Below are positions 59,640 through 64,000 of a stretch of 64,000 bases of DNA, in pieces (position 1 is the first letter of the stretch; every line of letters starts with the position of its first letter). Origin of the DNA: Gordionus sp. m RMFG-2023 (lineage: Eukaryota; Nematomorpha; Gordioida; Chordodea; Parachordodidae); NCBI RefSeq assembly GCF_954871325.1, contig NC_088779.1, forward strand, positions 1,800,846 through 1,864,845, given 5' to 3'. Position numbers and translations under genes: made by a program. The notes beneath the pieces were generated by a model that worked only from the letters and a program-made list of their open reading frames with translations, did no database searches and was not told where the DNA came from.

Positions 59640-59796
59640 TTATTTTTAATCATCTTGCAAACCTTGTTCTTGAATTTTGTAAGATATATGGATTTCTGAA
59701 ATAATATTTGCTAGAATGTCATAAGTCTGACAGCCAATCATTCTTTTTAGAGCTAATGCTATAGATTTTCGATGTGAGGTTACTACTAAATAAGCT
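59640..59796 (-). pseudogene. hAT transposase, catalytic-core exon remnant
   Basis: ATTCATATTTTTAG (3' splice site) leads into AYLVVTSHRKSIALALKRMI, then GCQTYDILANIISEIHISYK and a stop after GLQDD. This matches the part of hAT transposases just after the first catalytic aspartate (YLGVTxHW ... ALxxxxGxHTYDxLA). Slightly further on, another frame has NNGSNFLMAF, like the TDNGSNF motif. Frames have shifted, so the gene is dead. Confidence 0.72.
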
Positions 59797-59844
59797 CTAA
59801 AAATATGAATATCATATTATAAATCAGAAAATAAACATTTTTAC

Positions 59845-60203
59845 CTTCTATTGTGCTTCCAGCAATCTGCTGTTATACAGATGTAGGAGACATCTGATAA
59901 ATTTAATATTAAAGATACTTTCATTTTTTTTAAAGCTATCCAAAATTCTTGCCATCAATGTCTGCCGGCAAAATATCTTGGTACGTGGAGAAAAAGTATT
60001 TATCATAAGGATAGTGGTTGAACAGTATCTATTATAAAGTTCATTATGGCTTTGTCAGCCAATTATTAACCTGGTGTTGATGAATCCAAATTGCTTAATT
60101 TTGCTTGAATTAAATTTGATTTGGAAGTGGATGTATCTTCTTCCATTACCCCAAAACCTTTGAGATATTTTTCAATCTCTTTATAATTTGAGGTGTGAAC
60201 AGT
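59845..60203 (-). pseudogene. hAT transposase, middle exon remnant
   Basis: After ATAATTTTAG the frame reads TVHTSNYKEIEKYLKGFGVM then EEDTSTSKSNLIQAKLSNLD. After two stops it continues LADKAIMNFIIDTVQPLSL, typical of the RNase H-fold entry region of hAT transposases. Near the donor AGAAG/GTAAAA another frame shows DVSYICITADCWKHNRR, matching the conserved TADxW motif that holds the first catalytic Asp. There are at least two stops and one frameshift. Confidence 0.75.
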
Positions 60204-60397
60204 CTAAAATTATAACAGTAATATTTAGAATAAAGTAGGAGATAAGCACATAAAAATGAAATAACTAATTTAAAATGTTTTAAATAATTTAGATAAATTT
60301 ATGAATATATAAAAAAATAGATTGGTCTTTGATTTAAATTTATTAAATTAAGGATTAGCCTACACATTGATATTAAATTTGTTTAATATATTACCTT

Positions 60398-60600
60398 TAA
60401 ATGTTTTTTCAAATTAAAGTTGCTTGTATGATTTGAGGATAAAATTTTGGGACACATCTTGCATCGAAACCGATATCCAGTAAAAATTATTTTTTCAAGA
60501 TTAAAATATTTTTTGAATTCTGGGAAAGGATAATTTATATTTTTCTCATTTTCCAAAGAAATTTCGCTATCTTCAACAATCTTACAAATTTTTAATAACT
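60398..60600 (-). pseudogene. hAT transposase, BED zinc-finger exon
   Basis: Open from about 60600: KIVEDSEISLENEKNINYPF, then PEFKKYFNLEKIIFTGYRFR, then CKMCPKILSSNHTSNFNLKK and HLK before GTAATA. CX2C and HX4H form a BED-type finger whose last His comes from the next exon (HLK+TVH). Both borders are phase 0. The original upstream part is separated by the SINE and LINE insertions. Confidence 0.78.
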
Positions 60601-60701
60601 AGATTTATATAGATTTATAATGTATTTTTTTAAATATAAATTTATATTTCAAAATTAAATTAAATATAAGGATTATAATTTTAGATTTAATAAAAAATAC
60701 A

Positions 60702-60888
60702 TTTTAATCCTTCATTTTGTTTATTGGACAGGTATCCTTAGCACCCGGCTGTCCAGGCCTGTCGGTGACCGGGGTGTCATCTCTAAGCTCCGAAATTCAT
60801 CATACCATATGTCTTTACACATCAGTCATCGAAGAAAAACTTGAAAGTTTTTATGGTTCTTACCAGGATTGAACCCGCGTCCTTGTTC
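60702..60888 (-). mobile_element. SINE-A fragment inside the hAT element
   Basis: On the minus strand: GCGGGTTCAATCCTGGTAAG (B box), GATGACTGATGTGTAAAGAC, CTAAGGATACCTGTCCAATA. It matches the SINE-A copy at 32306-32641 but lacks the A box and the tail. Between GAGATG and CTAAGG it carries a GC-rich segment (CACCCCGGTCACCGACAGGC) that is absent from the other copy, so two subfamilies may exist. Confidence 0.75.
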
Positions 60889-60904
60889 ATACTCGTGTTT
60901 TACT

Positions 60905-61649
60905 TGCCGAATCCAAGGATGAAATGAAAGAAAGGTTAGTGAATTGGATAAATATCCTAGAAACGCACGGATTAAAAGTAAATAGAGAAAAGACGGAGTA
61001 TATGGTGATAGGAGGAGATGAAACGGAGAGTATTGATATAAATGATTGGCAGATATCCGCAATTGAAAGCTGCAAATATTTGGGCTCCACTATACAAACA
61101 AACGGCACAATAGAAAAAGAGATAAAGAATAAGATTAATCAAGGGTGGTTAAAGTGGAGATCTTTATCTGGAGTGCTATTTGACAAAAGAATCCCACACA
61201 AATTAAAGGGAAAAATTTACAGTTCCATAGTACAACCAACTATTCTATATAGTTCGGAAACATGGCCAACCAAAGAATCAGACGAGAGAAGTCTACAAAC
61301 TATGGAGATGAGAATGCTGAGGATGATTGCTGGGGTAACAAGAAAGGATAAGGTGCGCAGTACAAGAATACTAAATAGTTTAAAGGTAGTGCCCATTAAG
61401 ACTAAGTTAATGGTAAACAGACTTAGGTGGTATGGGCACACAATGAGAAGGCCTATGAACTACATAGGAAATAAAGTTGAAAGATTGGAAGTGATGGGCA
61501 AACGTAAAAGAGGAAGGCCAAAACTTCAATGGGGCCATAAAGTTAGAGCCAATATAAAGAAGTATAAAATAGATAAAAGAGATTGTACGAATAACATAAA
61601 GTGGAGAGAGATGTTGAAGGAGCTTACCACCAGAAAAGGTGAAAGCTAA
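60905..61649 (+). CDS. LINE reverse transcriptase, C-terminal part
   Basis: The visible part covers the thumb and connection region that follows the catalytic palm in RTE/BovB-like proteins (GLKxNxxKTxYM, YLGS, LY..E.W, EMRMLR, GVTR.D, RLRW.GH). There is no start codon of its own: the frame is open from the truncation point, and the ATG at 60924 is internal to the original protein. It cannot act alone because the active site is absent. The final codons and 3' bases are shared with SINE-A. Confidence 0.88.
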
Positions 61650-61673
61650 AGAGAAAAAAAAAAAAAAAAAAAA
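60905..61673 (+). mobile_element. RTE-like LINE, 5'-truncated, with poly(A) tail
   Basis: An unbroken frame of about 248 codons ends in TAA at 61649 and then an A-rich tail of about 20 A. It holds only the last part of the reverse transcriptase protein: AESKDEMKERLVNWINILE, GLKVNREKTEYMVIGG, CKYLGSTIQTNGTIEKEI, ILYSSETWPTKESDERSLQT, MEMRMLRMIAGVTRKDKVRS, LRWYGHTMRRP and a basic C-terminus. The catalytic YxDD lies upstream and is missing. The intact frame and clean tail suggest a young insertion. It abuts the SINE fragment head to head. Confidence 0.9.
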
Positions 61674-61717
61674 CATTTTAATAATTTTTAAATGTATTTA
61701 TTATGTAAAATTGAAAG

Positions 61718-61868
61718 GCGCTACTTCGCTACTTTCTAAATTAGTAGCGAGCTACCGCTATCGCTATTTTCTAAAAAAAAGTAGCCCACTATCTGAAAAA
61801 AGTAGCGCGCTATAGTAGCTGTAGCGAGCTATTGTAGCTTGCTATAGCTCGCTATTTTAACAGCACTG
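61718..61868. repeat. Right subterminal arm of the hAT element
   Basis: Dense AGTAGCG, AGCGAGCTA and TAGCTCGCTA words, the mirror of 58957-59035. Repeated short motifs near the ends are typical of transposase binding regions in hAT elements. Confidence 0.7.
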
Positions 61869-61929
61869 AACTACTGCACATGTGAAATCTATATTTTTAT
61901 AAATTAGTATAATGGCTTCAATAAAGTTA

Positions 61930-62118
61930 TAATTTTATCTCGTTTCGAGCCTATTTTTAAAAACTGCTAGCTCACAATACTTTATCCAAAAAAATATTAC
62001 CCAAGCCCGAGGATTTTGCTCATAGGAGGAACAAAGATCTATGCATATATTATCGAAATCTTGGGTTCTTCGTCATTATTTTTCTGGCTAAATGATTGAA
62101 TTATCCGTTTTTAAAAAT
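61930..62118. mobile_element. hAT-A MITE, degenerate
   Basis: The interior GAGGATTTTGCTCATAGGAG then GAACAAAGATCTATGCATA matches the family. Both termini are degraded. Confidence 0.55.
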
Positions 62119-63211
62119 TTCTCTTTCACAATTGGACTAAGCGATCCATAATCAATTTACCCCGTATAAAAAAATTTATTTTATACAGTTCAATCTTATA
62201 TGCATATTACCATATTTTTCCCTTAATTACTTCTACACCATCGATATTATACCGAAAAAAAAACAATTGTTTTCCCATATTTTCTTCCATCCAATTTTTT
62301 ATTTCCTATACTGTTATTTTTAGTAACATATTTATTAATCATAGCGATAAAAAAAAATTTGATAAATAAATCTCCTGATAAATAATTTAAATCATTTAAT
62401 AAATAATTTATATAATATATTTAAATAATATTACATCCTCGAGATGGCGTTTTATTATTTTATGAAGAAAATAAAGATTTATATATATGTCGTATTGGTT
62501 AATTACTTTTTCTTCTCTTTTTTTTTGCGGCTGGCACCATATAATTAAAAGGCCAAAATAAGAGATTTAAAAAAAAGAGTAAATAATATAAAATTAAGGC
62601 ATATAATGAATGAAAAGGAATGAGGTTTAAGACGTCTTTGTTTTAAAAAAATATTTATAAATATATTTATAAAAAATCCGAATTATTGCAACAATTTTCG
62701 TTGAACATTTAAGCAGGGACGGTTACGGTTGAGTATGTAAAAAATTATAATGGTTACGTTTTGGTTACGTTTTGGTTACGGTTCTTTTATAAAATTGCAA
62801 ATTTAATTTAAAATTTATTCACACTCACGCCTTGACCCACCGTTAACACCATGGGGCCAGTGTAATTTCACGGCCCGCGCTCACCTCTAATCATCATTAT
62901 TTAATTGCTTAGATAAATATTTTTTTCATTGATAAAATGGTTAAATTATTAAGAAATGGATCTTTCGTGGTATTAAGAAGTCTTGGCTTGGCAGTATATG
63001 AGGTAGTAAGAATTTATCATCTCTTATATCATGCCATGTGCAATTATTAAATAAGCATTTGTATTATCTTGGTTTAATAATTTTTAGGCATATTTTGAAA
63101 TTGGAAAAATAATTTTATGACAAGAAATCAACCTAATGTAAACATCTACCAAAATTTATCAAAATGTAATAAGACCCCCCCCCCCCCCGCCATGTATTAT
63201 TAAATTTAATA
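62119..63211. other. AT-rich sequence, no gene seen
   Basis: A stray TATATGTCGTATTGG near 62484 is an IR-2 end fragment. A short tandem GGTTACGTTTT repeat lies at 62753-62783. A C14 run is at 63175-63188. Confidence 0.45.
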
Positions 63212-63252
63212 TACGGAATCACAAGAGGTCGAGTCCTATATCATAAACCAGG
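63212..63252. mobile_element. Possible SINE-B 3'-end fragment
   Basis: TACGGAATCACAAGAGGTCG then AGTCCTATATCAT resembles the 3' end of SINE-B at 28711-28740. Confidence 0.35.
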
Positions 63253-64000
63253 AATCACTTGGTTATGGAAGTAAAACAATAAAAGAATTAAATAATTTTT
63301 TTACCCTTTATTGATACATTTCAACATTAAAAAATATCATCTATTGCTCACCTGTAAAAACTTAATTAAAATAATCACTGAGAATGTTTAAAATGTTATT
63401 TTTTGATATTTATTGAAATTTTATAATATGAATACAAAAAGTACAAAATAATTTATAACTGGGGGAGGGACAAATTTTTCCCACTGTGTATTATATTATA
63501 TATATTATTTTTTGTTATGGAAAGAAAAATCAATTTCTTTTAGTTAATACGTAGCGAAACTTTACAAATAGAACATTCCCAGGATGTCCTAATATATTTT
63601 CCCAAGGGATTTTAGTGAATATAAAAATTTAAATACTTATATAAAAGAAGAAGATTTAAATAGTAACTGCAGCGGTAAATTTACCCAAATTTATATTTCT
63701 TAAATAATATCGTTTAGATTTAGAATATATTGAACATGTTAGTGTAACTCGTCCAATCAAAGAATATACCGACATGGATAAGATATAAAATAACAACATT
63801 TCCATTAAGTATTTGTCCAAATTTTAAATATTACTGGCAGCAAATATCTCATTCCGTTCAGCTCTATTAGTTTTATAGTACTTTTAAATTTCAAAATATA
63901 TATCTAATAATTTTTTCAAAAATGTTATTTTTTCTGGAATTTTTTTTGGGAACGAGTGAACCCTAACCGGGGACCAGTGGCCCCTACAATGGTGAGGGTC
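63253..64000. other. AT-rich sequence, no gene seen
   Basis: Nothing recognised. The last 40 bases are GC-richer (CCTAACCGGGGACCAGTGGC) and may start another repeat or gene beyond the window. Confidence 0.45.

Larger units (their letters stand above)
58948..61872 (-). mobile_element. hAT DNA transposon, 2.9 kb, with nested insertions
   Basis: Left end CAGAGTTGATAAACGCTACT and right end TAGCTCGCTATTTTAACAGC followed by ACTG are inverted repeats with long AGCGCGCTA-rich subterminal arms. ACTGCACA occurs at 58940-58947 and 61873-61880, an 8-bp target duplication, with four extra bases (AACT) after the right CACTG. The interior holds minus-strand transposase exons. Later insertions are an IR-2 MITE (59132-59504), a SINE-A fragment (60702-60888) and a LINE (60905-61673). 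Without them the element would be about 1.6 kb, short for an autonomous hAT. The C-terminal dimerisation region is not seen. Confidence 0.85.

Overview
The window is nuclear DNA from an animal, most probably an invertebrate. It is very AT-rich and has no bacterial-style gene packing. What genes it has are short exons with GT..AG borders. It carries animal-type mobile elements: hAT DNA transposons and many small non-autonomous derivatives, an RTE-like LINE with a tRNA-derived SINE that shares its 3' end, and a Ty3/gypsy-type LTR element. Tetranucleotide arrays of (GAAA)n and (GGAA)n run to hundreds of bases. I cannot name the species.

The left two thirds (1-34 kb) is mostly repeats. It holds tandem repeats (54-bp at the left edge, about 70-bp at 3.8-4.6 kb, about 130-bp at 13.3 kb, about 270-bp at 16.9 kb, about 356-bp at 29.9 kb), several families of miniature inverted-repeat elements, two SINE families, and a few isolated exon-like open stretches that I do not recognise. 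Three miniature families have hAT signatures (CAGNG termini, 8-bp target duplications), and several copies have perfect or near-perfect duplications.

From 34.5 to 41.0 kb, on the minus strand, five open segments fit together as consecutive exons of one host gene. Every junction has GT..AG borders and all four introns are phase 1. The product is at least 332 residues long and I do not recognise it. Its introns hold microsatellites, MITEs and tandem duplications, and one MITE appears to supply a splice acceptor. Two stacked repeat copies at 38.2-39.0 kb give a natural empty site for a hAT insertion.

From 45.3 to 53.4 kb a direct duplication of about 2.6 kb flanks a 5'-truncated LTR-element fossil. 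Both copies keep an exon-like reading frame whose last 62 residues are identical. A non-LTR retrotransposon tail with a PD-(D/E)XK-like motif lies at 54.2 kb and a gag-like zinc-knuckle fossil at 56.4 kb.

From 58.9 to 61.9 kb lies the most layered locus. It is a 2.9-kb hAT element with recognisable transposase exons, including a BED finger whose last histidine comes from the next exon. It was invaded by an inverted-repeat MITE, a SINE fragment and an RTE-like LINE. Its termini resemble those of two of the miniature hAT families, so it may belong to the lineage that mobilised them.
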